Shown piece after piece: positions 18,001 through 25,333 of a DNA stretch of 64,000 bases; position 1 is the stretch's first letter; each line of letters opens with the position of its first letter. The notes beneath the pieces were generated by a model that was not told where the DNA came from, made no database searches, and was given only the letters and a program-made list of their open reading frames with translations. This stretch comes from Actinomadura sp. WMMA1423 (lineage in GTDB: Bacteria; Actinomycetota; Actinomycetes; Streptosporangiales; Streptosporangiaceae), in the NCBI RefSeq assembly GCF_006547145.1, contig NZ_CP041244.1, positions 7,006,001-7,070,000 on the forward strand, read 5' to 3'. Both the position numbers and the translations under genes were made by a program.

Positions 18001-18870
18001 TCAGTAGGTGGTGGTGACGGCCTCGCCGCGGCGGCTGGCGTGCCACGGCAGGAGCAGCTTCTCCGCGACCTCCACGACGACGAACAGCACGACGCCGATG
18101 GCCGACATGACCAGCAGCCCGGCGAACAGCATCGGGGTGTCGAGGTTGCCGTTGGCCTGGAGGATCACGTAGCCGAGCCCCTCGTTCGCGCCGACGAACT
18201 CGCCGACGACGGCGCCGGTGACGGCGAGGGTGACCGCGACCTTCAGGCCGGAGAACAGGTGCGGGAGCGAGGCCGGCAGCCGGATCTTGGTGAACGTGGC
18301 CAGCGGGCCCGCGCCCATCGTGGCCGACAGCTGCAGCATCTCCGGGTCCACCGCCTTCAGCCCGGCGACCATCGAGATCACCACCGGGAAGAAGGCGATC
18401 AGCACCGCCACGACGATCTTGGGGCCGATGCCGAAGCCGAGCCACACCACGAACAGCGGGGCGATCGCGATCTTCGGGATGACCTGTGCGAACAGCAGGA
18501 TCGGGTAGAGCGTGCGCTCGACCGTCGCCGAGTACACCATGAGCACCGCGGCCGCGACGCCGATCAGCACCGCGAGCGCGAAGCCGATCAGGGTCTCGTA
18601 CGTGGTGACCCACGTGTGGTGCCAGATGTAGCCCCACTTGTCGCCCATCAGCCGCAGCGTCGCGCCGGGCGAGGGGACGAGGTAGGCCTCCACCAGCTTG
18701 AAGGCGCTCACCGCCCACCACGCGGCGAAGCAGGCCACCAGCAGGGCGACCGGCCGCCACGACCGTTCCAGGCCGTCGCGGAGCCGTTCGCCGGCACCGG
18801 GCCTGGCTCGTTCCACGACGCCCGCCGCGTCCGCCGAGGGCGGTGCGGCCGTCGTACCCTGACTCACCAT
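18001..18870 (-). CDS. ABC transporter permease, SsuC/TauC-like
   Basis: 289 aa with about six membrane segments and the BPD_transp_1 EAA-type loop (AVDPEMLQLSATMGAGPLATFTKIRLPASLP), which docks on the ATPase. It is the first gene of the leftward ABC/catabolic operon. The start ATG lies 25 bp downstream of the twin LacI operator. The gene is divergent from the LacI-family regulator. Confidence 0.9.
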   Translation of the reverse strand: MVSQGTTAAPPSADAAGVVERARPGAGERLRDGLERSWRPVALLVACFAAWWAVSAFKLVEAYLVPSPGATLRLMGDKWGYIWHHTWVTTYETLIGFALAVLIGVAAAVLMVYSATVERTLYPILLFAQVIPKIAIAPLFVVWLGFGIGPKIVVAVLIAFFPVVISMVAGLKAVDPEMLQLSATMGAGPLATFTKIRLPASLPHLFSGLKVAVTLAVTGAVVGEFVGANEGLGYVILQANGNLDTPMLFAGLLVMSAIGVVLFVVVEVAEKLLLPWHASRRGEAVTTTY

Positions 18871-18894
18871 GGGTTCCTCCGGACGGGGTGGTTC

Positions 18895-18956
18895 GGAAAG
18901 CGCGTTCAGAAAGCGCTTTCTGATGTACCGTAAGAAGCGGCGCGCGCCGCGGTCAA
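18895..18956 (-). promoter_or_regulatory. Promoter with twin LacI-family operator (ABC/catabolic operon)
   Basis: Reading leftwards: -35 TTGACC (18951-18956), 18 bp, -10 TACGGT (18927-18932), then a perfect palindrome GAAAGCGCTTTC (18909-18920) and a one-mismatch copy GAAAGCGCGTTC (18896-18907). Centres are 13 bp apart, the same distance as in front of the PQQ-type dehydrogenase gene. The divergent LacI-family product is the obvious ligand (inference). Confidence 0.78.
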
Positions 18957-19011
18957 GAGGGTCTTCGCCAGGAACCCGCCGCGAGGGCCCGTGCCGGCCT
19001 AGGGAGCGGTG

Positions 19012-20070
19012 ATGACGGAAGCGGCCGAGGAGGAGCGCGCCGGCGACCGGGCGTACGTGACCCTGCAGGACGTCGCGCGGGATGCGGGCGTCTCGCTCGC
19101 CACTGCGTCCCGCGTCCTGAACGGGACCGCGCAGGTCCGTGCCGACCTGCGGGAACGCGTCCTCGCCGCGGCCGCCGAGCTGAGCTACACCCCGAACGCG
19201 CACGCGCAGGCCCTCGCCAGTTCGTCCAGCAAGTCCGTCGGGGTGGTCTGCCACGACGTGAGCGACCCCTACTTCGCCGCCGTGGCCCGGGGCGTCATGC
19301 GCACCGCCGCCGAGCACGGGATGCTGGTGATGCTCGCCAGCACGTTCCGCGACCCGGCCCGCGAGATCGAGTACGTGGCGATGCTGCGCGCCCAGCGGGC
19401 CCGCGCGATCCTGCTCATCGGCTCCGGCTTCGAGGACCGCGACTGGGAGCGCGCGATGGCCGCCGAACTCGATCCCTACCAGCGCACCGGCGGCCGCGTC
19501 GCCGTCCTCAGCCGGCACCGCAGCCTCAAGGTCGACGCCGTCCTGCCGCAGAACCGGGAGGGCGCCGCCGCCCTGGCCCGCGCCCTGCTCGACCTCGGCC
19601 ACCGCCGCTTCGGCGTGCTGACCGGCCCGCGCGCCCTGACGACCGTCCACGACCGGCTCGGCGGGTTCACCGACGCGCTCGCCGACGCGGGCGTCCGGCT
19701 CGCGCCGGAGCACATCGTCGAGGCCCCCTTCACCCGCGACGGCGGCTACCAGGCGGCGACCGAGCTGCTGCGCCGCGAGAACCGTCCGACCTGCGTGTTC
19801 GCCGTCACCGACGTGATGGCGGTCGGCGCGCTCGCCGCCCTGCGCGACCACGGCGTGTTAGTGCCGGGGGAGATGTCGCTCGCCGGCTTCGACGACATCT
19901 CGATCGTCCGCGACCTGACCCCGGCGCTCACCACCGTCGCGCTGCCGCTGAACGCGATGGGGGAGCGCGTCATGGGCCTCGCCCTGCGCGAGCCCGCCGC
20001 CCGCCGCAGCCGCATCGAGCGCGTCGCGGGCGAGGTGGTGCTGCGCGCCAGCACGGCCCCGCCCGGCTGA
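19012..20070 (+). CDS. LacI-family transcriptional regulator with a TTA codon
   Basis: 352 aa. The N-terminal HTH (VTLQDVARDAGVSLATASRVLNG, about 13-35) and hinge (YTPNAHAQALAS) are typical, followed by a periplasmic-binding-like effector domain (VGVVCHDVSDPYFAAVARGV, TDVMAVGALAAL, LAGFDDI). It presumably represses the divergent ABC operon and the dehydrogenase gene through the twin AAAGCGCTTT operators, and is released by a sugar-like ligand. ATG 19012 is used because AGGGAG lies 5 bases upstream; a GTG sits one codon earlier. Codon 283 (19858-19860) is TTA, a rare leucine codon in this GC-rich sequence, so translation may depend on the bldA-type tRNA. Confidence 0.88.
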   Translation: MTEAAEEERAGDRAYVTLQDVARDAGVSLATASRVLNGTAQVRADLRERVLAAAAELSYTPNAHAQALASSSSKSVGVVCHDVSDPYFAAVARGVMRTAAEHGMLVMLASTFRDPAREIEYVAMLRAQRARAILLIGSGFEDRDWERAMAAELDPYQRTGGRVAVLSRHRSLKVDAVLPQNREGAAALARALLDLGHRRFGVLTGPRALTTVHDRLGGFTDALADAGVRLAPEHIVEAPFTRDGGYQAATELLRRENRPTCVFAVTDVMAVGALAALRDHGVLVPGEMSLAGFDDISIVRDLTPALTTVALPLNAMGERVMGLALREPAARRSRIERVAGEVVLRASTAPPG

Positions 20071-20192
20071 CAGGCCCGGGCCGGCGCCCCCGCCGGCCCG
20101 GGCCCGATGCGCCCGCCAGACCAGCGGCGCGCCCGCCGCCCCACCGTCCAGGGCGCCGCAGGGCGCGCCGCCCCCGCCTCCGGAGGCGTGAA

Positions 20193-21317
20193 ATGAAGAT
20201 CGAACGGATCGAGACGTTCTGCGTGGCACTGCCCACCCGGCGCTCGTTCGGGGTGTCGGGCGGCGCGGTCGCCGTCGCCGGACGGCCCAGCCTGCGCGTC
20301 CTGGTCAAGGTCAGCGCCGAGGGCGCGCACGGCTGGGGCGAGGCGACGCCCATCCCGGCCTGGACGTACGAGACCGCCGAGTCCATCGTCACCACCATCG
20401 ACCGGTACCTCGCGCCCGCGATCACCGGCCGTCCCGCCTGGGATCTCGACGGTGTGACGGCCGCGTTCGACCGCGCCGTCAACCGGGGCTTCAGCATCGG
20501 CGCGCCGCTGGCCAAGTCGGCCGTGGACGTGGCGCTGCACGACCTCCTCGGCCGGGCCGCCGGCGTCCCGCTGGGCGTCATGTGGGGTCAGCGCCGCCGC
20601 GAGACGATCGACCTCGGCTGGATCGTGTCGGGCCGGTCCCCGCAGGAGGTGGCCGACAGCGTCGCCGAGGGCCGCGACCTGGGATATCGCGCCTTCAAGG
20701 TCAAGGTCGGCCTGGGCCCCGAGGACGCGGAGGTGGTGGAGGCCGTCCGCCTCCACGCGGGCGACGACGCGGCCCTGTGGGTGGACGCGAACCAGGGCTA
20801 CACCGTCCGCTCGGCCCTCGCGATGGCGCGACGCCTGGAGGACCTCGGCGTCGACGCGTTCGAGCAGCCCCTCCCGGCCAACGACATCGCGGGCCTGCGC
20901 CGGCTCCGCGACACGTGCCCGATCCCGGTCGCCCTCGACGAGAGCCTGCGCCACCCGTCCGACCTGGCGACGTTCGTCCGGCTCGACGCGGTCGACGTCG
21001 CCATCGCGAAGGTCCAGCGGACCGGTGGCCTGACCCTGTCGCGCCGCCTGTGCTCCCTCGCCGAGGACTGCGGCGTCGCGCTGATGGGCTCCGGCCTGAC
21101 CGACTCCGACCTCGGCCTCGCCGCGTCCCTGCACCTCTTCGCGGCCTACGGCGTCGACACACCGGTCGATCTGAACGGCCGCCAGTTCATCGAGTCCCCC
21201 TACGCGGGGGCGACGGTCGAGGTCAGCGACGGCACGGCCCGCGTCCCGGACGGGCCCGGCCTCGGCGTCGAGGTGGACGAGCGCACCGTCCGCGAACTCG
21301 CGGTGAACGTCCTCTAG
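20193..21317 (+). CDS. Mandelate racemase/muconate lactonizing enzyme family protein
   Basis: 374 aa enolase-superfamily enzyme of the MLE subgroup: KxK base motif FKVKVG (K169, K171), metal-ligand segments WVDANQGY (Asp) and EQPLPAND (Glu), DESL (Asp), and KVQRTGG with the second base Lys. It uses Mg to abstract a proton alpha to a carboxylate: cycloisomerisation, racemisation or acid-sugar dehydration. It follows the LacI gene by 122 bases in the same direction and is therefore likely tied to the sugar-type cluster. GGAGGCG precedes the ATG. Confidence 0.86.
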   Translation: MKIERIETFCVALPTRRSFGVSGGAVAVAGRPSLRVLVKVSAEGAHGWGEATPIPAWTYETAESIVTTIDRYLAPAITGRPAWDLDGVTAAFDRAVNRGFSIGAPLAKSAVDVALHDLLGRAAGVPLGVMWGQRRRETIDLGWIVSGRSPQEVADSVAEGRDLGYRAFKVKVGLGPEDAEVVEAVRLHAGDDAALWVDANQGYTVRSALAMARRLEDLGVDAFEQPLPANDIAGLRRLRDTCPIPVALDESLRHPSDLATFVRLDAVDVAIAKVQRTGGLTLSRRLCSLAEDCGVALMGSGLTDSDLGLAASLHLFAAYGVDTPVDLNGRQFIESPYAGATVEVSDGTARVPDGPGLGVEVDERTVRELAVNVL

Positions 21318-21365
21318 ACCGGGCCCGGCCGGAGCGGCGAGCGAGCCGCGCCACGACGGGTTCGC

Positions 21366-21860
21366 TCACACCACCTGGAAGACCTTGTAGGCGATGCCGT
21401 CCTGGACGAGGTAGCCCGACCCCGCGCAGACGATGTCGTTCAGCCACGCGTACCGCTCGGCTCCCGTCTCGAAGAGCGGGTTGGTGCGGAAGTAGTACCG
21501 CGACGGGTCGACCCGGTGTCTCGCGGCGGGGTCGGCCATCTCGGCGCGCAGTTCCGGCGGGAAGGTGTAGCGGCCGCCGTAGGTCATGTGCAGCAGGGCG
21601 CCGTCGTCGGTGCGGAGGGTGAGCCGGACGTCCAGGAGCATGGTTCCGTCGGGCCGGAACAGCGCCCAGTCCCCGCCGCCGGGCAGGACCTCCCCACGCA
21701 GCATCGGCCCCTCGAAAGTCCCGCCCGCGGCTCCGAACAGGACGCGCCGGCCGACCGGCCCTTGGCCGAAGTCCAGGCGCGGGTCCAGATCGACCACGAT
21801 GTCGAAGAGGAACTCGGTCCGGAGTTCCCCGACGTCCTTCACTCGCGGATCTGTCAGCAC
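21366..21860 (-). CDS. DUF3237 protein
   Basis: 164 aa, a single DUF3237 domain: LRTEFLFDIVVDLDPRLDFGQGPVGRRVLF, GGTFEGPMLRGEVLPGGGDW, DGALLHMTYGGRY and YYFRTNPLFETGAERYAWLND. The family has a barrel-like fold and unknown function; homologues sit near aromatic degradation and SnoaL-like genes. The GTG at 21860 lies inside the end of the SnoaL-like gene (7-base overlap), so the two are translationally coupled. The operon is divergent from a TetR gene. Confidence 0.8.
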   Translation of the reverse strand: MLTDPRVKDVGELRTEFLFDIVVDLDPRLDFGQGPVGRRVLFGAAGGTFEGPMLRGEVLPGGGDWALFRPDGTMLLDVRLTLRTDDGALLHMTYGGRYTFPPELRAEMADPAARHRVDPSRYYFRTNPLFETGAERYAWLNDIVCAGSGYLVQDGIAYKVFQVV

Positions 21861-22336
21861 TGGTCGTCGCCCCCCGTCGCCAGGGCCCGAGCGGCGGGGC
21901 CGAACAGCGTGCGGCGGACGGCGTCGGTGGAGACGCCGGACTGGGCGCACAGTTCCGACAGGTCGAGGAAGAACCCCTCGGCGGCGATCCGGTCGTCCTT
22001 GAAGCCGAACCGGATGTGCACCGGGAGTTCGGCGCGCCTGCCGTTGGGCGCCACGCCGAACCGGTCGCCGGTCATGGTCATGCGGACCGTCCCCCAGCAC
22101 ACCAGCGCGTGGTGGTTCGCGGCGTGGCCTTGCAGGGCGACGTCATAGTCGGGGAACGAGGAGAAGAACCGGCGCAGCGCCTTCTCGTTCTCGGCCGTGC
22201 CTCGGGCGTTCGTCCCGAAGGCCGGGCTTTCCAGGACCATCTCCGGGTGCAGCAGCCTCATCGCCGCGGGAACGTCCTGGCGGCTCTTGGCGGCGGCCAG
22301 GGCCTGCGCCAGTTCGACCATGCGGTCGCTGTCCAT
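21854..22336 (-). CDS. SnoaL/NTF2-like protein
   Basis: 160 aa alpha+beta-barrel of the SnoaL/NTF2 superfamily: AMRLLHPEMVLESPAFG, ALRRFFSSFPDYDVALQGHAANHHALVCWGTVRMTMTG and DRIAAEGFFLDLSEL. Members act as cyclases, isomerases or hydrolases on small polyketide or aromatic substrates, or as non-catalytic binders. GGGAG precedes the ATG at 22336. It is the first gene of the pair with DUF3237, controlled from the palindrome shared with the TetR gene. Confidence 0.75.
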   Translation of the reverse strand: MDSDRMVELAQALAAAKSRQDVPAAMRLLHPEMVLESPAFGTNARGTAENEKALRRFFSSFPDYDVALQGHAANHHALVCWGTVRMTMTGDRFGVAPNGRRAELPVHIRFGFKDDRIAAEGFFLDLSELCAQSGVSTDAVRRTLFGPAARALATGGDDQC

Positions 22337-22393
22337 GATCGGCTCCCTCGTCGCGGTGGCGTCCGGACCGGTACCGGACGGCCGAACAAACAA

Positions 22394-22407
22394 TACGGTC
22401 GACCGTA
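22394..22407. promoter_or_regulatory. Palindromic TetR-type operator
   Basis: TACGGTCGACCGTA is a perfect 14-bp palindrome located between the divergent SnoaL and TetR genes, 58 bp from the former and 33 bp from the latter. Autoregulation plus repression of the enzyme pair is the usual arrangement. Confidence 0.65.
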
Positions 22408-22439
22408 CGTATTTACAACGCTGTGGAAGGATCGACGAG

Positions 22440-23069
22440 ATGAGCGATCACGTCCCGTCCCCAGAGCCCGCGGTCACCGACGGGCGGCTCCTGCGCGGCG
22501 CCCGGACGCGGCGGACCGTCACCCGGCACGCCGTCGACGTCGCGTCGCTGGAGGGGCTCGAAGGGCTGAGCTTCGGCCGGTTGGCCACCGACCTGCGGGT
22601 GAGCAAGAGCGGCATCCAGACCCTGTTCAGGACCAAGCGGGACCTGCACCTGGCCACCGTCGAAACCGCCCGCGAACTGTTCGTCGACGCGGTCGTGCGA
22701 CCCGCGAAGGCCGCGCCCGCCGGCGGCGCCCGGTTGCGTTCCCTGATCGAGCACTGGATCGACTACGCGGAGAAGCCCCTGTTCGCCGGGGGCTGCTTCT
22801 GGGCGGCGACCCTCCCCGAGTTCGACAGCCGCCCCGGCCCCGTCCGGGACGCGCTGGCTCGGCAGCGCCGCCAGTGGCTCTCCCTGCTCGCGGAGGAGGT
22901 GCGGCTCGCGTCGGACGCGGGCGAGATCGCTCCCCTGGACCCCGGCCTGGCCGCGTTCCAGACCGACGCGGTCCTGAACGCCACCAACACCGCCCTGCGC
23001 CTGGGCGAGCGGGGCGCGACCGTCAGAGCCCGCCGGGTGATCGACGGCATGCTCACCCGCCCCGCCTGA
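22440..23069 (+). CDS. TetR-family transcriptional regulator
   Basis: 209 aa. The N-terminal HTH is FGRLATDLRVSKSGIQTLFRTKRDLHLATVETA. The C-terminal ligand domain (CFWAATLPEFDSRPGPVRDAL) resembles the TetR_C subgroup that pairs with short-chain or SnoaL-type enzymes. GGAAGG lies 9 bases before the ATG at 22440. It likely binds the palindrome at 22394-22407 and controls the divergent SnoaL/DUF3237 pair. Confidence 0.88.
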   Translation: MSDHVPSPEPAVTDGRLLRGARTRRTVTRHAVDVASLEGLEGLSFGRLATDLRVSKSGIQTLFRTKRDLHLATVETARELFVDAVVRPAKAAPAGGARLRSLIEHWIDYAEKPLFAGGCFWAATLPEFDSRPGPVRDALARQRRQWLSLLAEEVRLASDAGEIAPLDPGLAAFQTDAVLNATNTALRLGERGATVRARRVIDGMLTRPA

Positions 23070-23090
23070 GATCCGGCGGTGCGGCCCCGC

Positions 23091-23240
23091 CGTCCACCGA
23101 CCGGCAGGCCGCCGGCCCGCCGTCCACCGACCCGTCGTCCACCGACCGGCAGGCCACCGACCGGCAGGCCACCGGCCCGTGGCCGCCGACCCGCAGGCTG
23201 CCGACCCGTGGGGCTTGCCACCGGCCCGCGGGGCTTGCGG
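23091..23240. repeat. Degenerate 15-bp minisatellite
   Basis: About ten imperfect 15-base units around the theme GTCCACCGACCGGCA / GGCCACCGACCGGCA, decaying to the right. No ribosome site or credible protein is associated. At 23249-23280 a 16-base sequence (CCGGACGCGAAAGACC) is repeated twice. Confidence 0.65.
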
Positions 23241-23276
23241 TCGCGGCCCCGGACGCGAAAGACCCCGGACGCGAAA

Positions 23277-23303
23277 GACCCGCCCGGTGGAACCGGACGG
23301 GTC
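23277..23303 (-). terminator. Hairpin terminator of the 42-aa gene
   Basis: A 12-bp stem with one mismatch (23277-23288 with 23292-23303, loop GGA). On the leftward strand it begins 24 bases after the stop of the small gene and is followed by TTTC. Confidence 0.55.
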
Positions 23304-23326
23304 CTCATCTATCGGCCGGATGGCCG

Positions 23327-23455
23327 TCAGTGCACGGCGAGCTCGTCCTCGATCGCATCGGCCTCCGCGGGACGCTCGGAGTCCGGTTCCGCGGGCCGCC
23401 ATTCGGGCCACGCGTCGATCTTGGTGCGCCGGGGGTTCGCCAGGGCGTTGTCCAT
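23327..23455 (-). CDS. 42-aa acidic peptide of unknown function
   Basis: The peptide reads MDNALANPRRTKIDAWPEWR and then PAEPDSERPAEADAI, ending in EDELAVH. It has a basic first third, a central WPEWRP and a Glu/Asp/Pro/Ala-rich end; there are no cysteines and no membrane segment. A perfect AGGAGGA lies about 12 bases before the ATG, and a hairpin follows the stop, which supports a real gene despite its size. A perfect 9-bp inverted repeat stands about 46 bp upstream of the start (23501-23523). It is not recognised; it could be a RiPP precursor, a regulatory peptide or an antitoxin, but no modifying enzyme is adjacent. Confidence 0.6.
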   Translation of the reverse strand: MDNALANPRRTKIDAWPEWRPAEPDSERPAEADAIEDELAVH

Positions 23456-23500
23456 TGTTACCGCAGTCCTCCTGTTCAAGGCCGGGCCGGATCAATAGAT

Positions 23501-23523
23501 GGTCCCGGCGAGATGCCGGGACC
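23501..23523. repeat. 9-bp inverted repeat upstream of the 42-aa gene
   Basis: GGTCCCGGC and GCCGGGACC are separated by 5 bases. It may be an operator or a leader hairpin. A second palindrome GGTCTAGACC follows at 23531-23540. Confidence 0.45.
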
Positions 23524-23650
23524 GCAAAATGGTCTAGACCGCGATCCCCACCCCGGACCGCGGCGAACATCCCAACAACGCCAATGGATCATCCATTCCC
23601 GGCGGGAAACCGGATGGACCGCGGCGGACGTCCCTGGCACCCTCTCACCC

Positions 23651-24178
23651 ATGGACGTAGCGGAGCTGGCCCGCCTCCAGGAGCAGGGCGCGCGCCTGAA
23701 GTTCCTGTTCTTCTGGGGCCACCAGACCCCGGGCCGCGGCTATCTGAGCCAGTGGTGGCCTTCCCCCTTCACCCTCGGCGGTGTCACCTACGCGACCGCC
23801 GAGCACTACATGATGGCGGAAAAGGCCCGCCTCTTCGGCGACGAGGAAACGGCCGCGGCGATCGTCGCCGCGTCCCATCCCGGGCGCGCGAAAGAGCTCG
23901 GCCGCCGCGTCCACGACTTCGACGAGCGGGCTTGGCGCGACAATCGTGTGACCATTGTCACAAAGGCCAACGAGGCCAAGTTCGGGCAGAACGGAGAGCT
24001 CCGCGACTACCTTCTCGGCACCCGCGACCGCATCCTCGTGGAGGCGAGCCCGCTGGACCGCGTGTGGGGCATCGGACTGGCCGCCGACGACCCACGCGCC
24101 GAAGACCCGGCCGCCTGGCTCGGCGAGAACCTCCTCGGCTTCGCCCTGATGACCGTCCGCGACGCGCTCGCCTCCTGA
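23651..24178 (+). CDS. NADAR/YbiA-family N-glycosidase-like protein
   Basis: 175 aa, a full NADAR domain: FFWGHQTPGRGYLSQWWPSPF, TYATAEHYMMAEKARLF, NRVTIVTKANEAKFGQN and WGIGLAADDPRAEDPAAWLGENLLG. Family members act on ADP-ribose-linked or damaged-riboflavin-type N-glycosides; E. coli YbiA and plant homologues clear riboflavin-pathway intermediates, and some act in ADP-ribose-linked conflict systems. The ATG at 23651 has no clear Shine-Dalgarno sequence and may be leaderless. It converges with the next gene with only a 63-base gap. Confidence 0.88.
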   Translation: MDVAELARLQEQGARLKFLFFWGHQTPGRGYLSQWWPSPFTLGGVTYATAEHYMMAEKARLFGDEETAAAIVAASHPGRAKELGRRVHDFDERAWRDNRVTIVTKANEAKFGQNGELRDYLLGTRDRILVEASPLDRVWGIGLAADDPRAEDPAAWLGENLLGFALMTVRDALAS

Positions 24179-24241
24179 CACTCGCCCCTGTCTGCCCCCG
24201 TGCCTCCTGTGGTCTCGATCGTTCGGAGGTGTGGTTCCAGG

Positions 24242-25333
24242 TCAGGCCGGGTCGGCCCGGAGAGTTTCCAGGATGGCGGTTTCCTGGGCCGGGTCGCGCA
24301 GGAGGGGCGGTCCCGCCGTGAGCGGGCGGAGCGCGCCGCGGGCGGCGGCGCGCGGCTCGTGCCACAGCGCGGCCCTCAGCGCCTCCGTGAACCAGCCCAG
24401 CATGTGGGCGGCGCTCCGCTCGTCGTCGCTCATGTGATGGCGGGCGGCGGGATCGTTGAGCGATTGCCCTGCCTGGCGTGAGCGTGCCAGCCATGAGCGG
24501 ACGTGCGTGCCGAGTTCGGACCCGGGGGACACCGTGACCGGCTCGCCGCGCTCGGCGGCGGCGACCGCCTCGGCGAGGTCCGGAGTGCCGTCGAGGTCCA
24601 GGACGGCGGCCAGCCGCATCGTCTCGCGGGCGGCGACGGAGCGGAGCAGGTGCGGCGGTGCGGCGCCGATGGCCTGGAGCATGGTGTCAGCGGCGGGGCC
24701 GACGGTGGGCGGGGGCGGGGCGGCGCTGAACCAAGGCTCGATCGCGGCGGTCAGGAGCCGTCCGTCGAGTGTGTCGGGGTGGGGGAGGGCGCCGGTGATG
24801 AGCCCTGCCAGCAGGAGGGCAGGCATGTAGGCGCCGGGGACGAAGTCGCCGTCGTCCTCGCCGTCGTCCTCGGCGTCGGGATCGAGGCCGGCCGCGCGCA
24901 TCTTGCCGAGCAGGCGGTCGGGCTCGCTGCCCCACCGGTGCTCGGGCCAGGTGGGCTCGAACCCGGTGACCAGCATGCCGTCGACCGCGTAGCAGAACCC
25001 GTGGTCGGCGTAGTCGTGCCGCAGTACCGAAACGACCTCGGTGCCGCGCGACAGCGCCGTCAGCTGCTCGTTCATCGCCCCCTGGAAGCCCATGGGCTCG
25101 ACGAGCACCGTCCAGGCCCCGAGATCGATCGCGGACGCGAAGTCGGTGTAGCCCGCCTCGTAGCAGTCGTAGACCTCTTGGGCCTCCTCCAGCGTGCGGT
25201 GGCGCAACGTGTCGGGGAGGGCGCCCAGACGCGAGAGCGCCTCGGTCTCATCGACGCCTTTGAGGAAGGTGAGACAGAAGATCTCACCGAGCGTCTCGGC
25301 CCACTCGATGTCCTCGTCCGTCACCTTGAGCAT
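24242..25333 (-). CDS. DUF6461-like protein
   Basis: 363 aa, soluble. The N-terminal half (IEWAETLGEIFCLTFLKGVDETEALSRLGA at the start, YTDFASAIDLGAWTVLVEPMG, GFCYAVDGMLVTGFEPTWPEHRWG) resembles DUF6461, an actinomycete family of unknown role that may respond to defence or SUKH-like settings. The C-terminal half is Ala/Leu-rich and helical. GGAGG precedes the ATG; TTGTCG and TAGAAC, 18 bp apart, may be its promoter. Standing alone, its function is not inferable. Confidence 0.6.
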   Translation of the reverse strand: MLKVTDEDIEWAETLGEIFCLTFLKGVDETEALSRLGALPDTLRHRTLEEAQEVYDCYEAGYTDFASAIDLGAWTVLVEPMGFQGAMNEQLTALSRGTEVVSVLRHDYADHGFCYAVDGMLVTGFEPTWPEHRWGSEPDRLLGKMRAAGLDPDAEDDGEDDGDFVPGAYMPALLLAGLITGALPHPDTLDGRLLTAAIEPWFSAAPPPPTVGPAADTMLQAIGAAPPHLLRSVAARETMRLAAVLDLDGTPDLAEAVAAAERGEPVTVSPGSELGTHVRSWLARSRQAGQSLNDPAARHHMSDDERSAAHMLGWFTEALRAALWHEPRAAARGALRPLTAGPPLLRDPAQETAILETLRADPA

